Assembly (NCBI GenBank): GCA_021464415.1
Contig: CM038469.1
Span: 15,230,501-15,294,500, forward strand
Length of the DNA stretch: 64,000 nt
DNA from: Lonicera japonica
Lineage: Eukaryota; Streptophyta; Magnoliopsida; Dipsacales; Caprifoliaceae
Direction: 5' to 3'
Part shown: one piece after another, positions 63,594 to 64,000 of the stretch
How positions within the stretch are numbered: position 1 is the first letter of the stretch
Layout: each line of letters opens with the position of its first letter
Translations under genes and position numbers: made by a program
The notes under the pieces: generated by a model
Told to the model about the DNA's origin: nothing
Seen by the model: only the letters and a program-made list of their open reading frames with translations
The model's database searches: none

Positions 63594-64000
63594 CACCATC
63601 TGTAATCTTTTGATGGTGGATTTTGCGAGACCATTTTATGTATGTACATGGGAAACATGATGCTCTACATCGATCCCAATAGACATGCAATAATCATCAA
63701 ATGCTTTTGATGTAAATTCTCCAGCATTGTTAAGCCTTATAGACTTGATAGGATGATCAGGGTGGTGATCCCTTAAACGTATAATTTGTGCTAAGAGTTT
63801 TACAAATGCAGCATTTCTTATGGACAATAATGCGACGTGTGACCAGCGTGTCGACGCATCCACCAAAACCATAAAGTACTTGAATGGCCCGCATTCTGGA
63901 TGGATAGGTCCACAGATATCTCCTTGTATCCTTTGTAAGAATGGAATATTTTCTTTTGTATCTTTAGCATAAAAAGGTCTTGATCATGTTTTTGCTAAAG
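63594..64000 (-). pseudogene. Integrase, catalytic core part, copia element
   Basis: Minus strand 63900-63636: MVLVDASTRWSHVALL, IIRLRDHHPDHPIKSIRLNN, AGEFTSKAFDDYCMSIG and HHVSHVHT, followed by an in-frame TAA and NGLAKSTIKRLQM. The usual IRLDNAGEF has Asn for the catalytic Asp here. The stop and this change make it inactive. It continues past the window edge. Confidence 0.85.

Larger units (their letters stand above)
56202..64000 (-). mobile_element. Ty1/copia LTR retrotransposon, 3' part, interrupted
   Basis: On the minus strand, from the right edge: integrase, linker, reverse transcriptase, RNase H, a 3' region with internal repeats, a purine tract and a short 3' LTR. Integrase before RT is the copia order. 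Two solo LTRs are inserted (56799-58112 and 60870-63588). The gag, protease and 5' LTR would lie beyond 64000. Stops and frameshifts show that it is inactive. Confidence 0.85.

Overview
This is plant nuclear DNA, very probably from a eudicot. It is AT-rich and full of nested transposable elements. It has one intron-rich housekeeping gene of plant type (KDSA, 13 coding exons) and one intronless acyl-activating enzyme gene of the plant AAE family. I see no rRNA or tRNA gene, no CRISPR array and no bacterial-style operon. The species cannot be read from the sequence.

Layout. 1-3542: an LTR remnant, a Harbinger-type MITE and sequence without genes. 3543-11396: a decayed Ty3/gypsy element of Tat type on the minus strand, with both LTRs, gag, protease, RT/RNase H and the integrase C-terminus, a 69-bp tandem repeat, and a plus-strand (antisense) reading frame next to its 3' LTR. 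11397-18060: LTR-like remnant, short tandem repeats, three DNA transposons (a palindrome-rich MITE, a Tourist-like MITE, a hAT element) and a SINE.

18061-50973 is the core of the window: a direct tandem duplication. Copy A (18061-33715) and copy B (33736-50973) each carry, in order, a long-TIR element enclosing a LEA-2 gene fragment, KDSA on the plus strand, and the AAE gene on the minus strand with its 3' end towards KDSA. Copy A has intact reading frames for both genes. In copy B both are frameshifted (1-bp deletion in KDSA exon 7, 2-bp deletion in AAE). Copy B also gained an RTE LINE fragment inside a KDSA intron, and that LINE was later hit by a hAT element. Copy A keeps the matching unoccupied site, so the order is: duplication, then LINE, then hAT.

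50974-64000: sequence without genes, a long-TIR element (52286-54664) with LTR-like filling, then the 3' part of a Ty1/copia element on the minus strand (56202 to beyond the window). The copia element is broken by two solo LTRs, one with a perfect 5-bp target duplication and one with a 4-of-5 match.

Function. KDSA makes KDO-8-phosphate for pectin rhamnogalacturonan II. The AAE protein should activate a carboxylic acid to its CoA thioester. They are neighbours but nothing here links their pathways. Positions and splice sites were read by eye; identities to families rest on recognised motifs, not on a database search.
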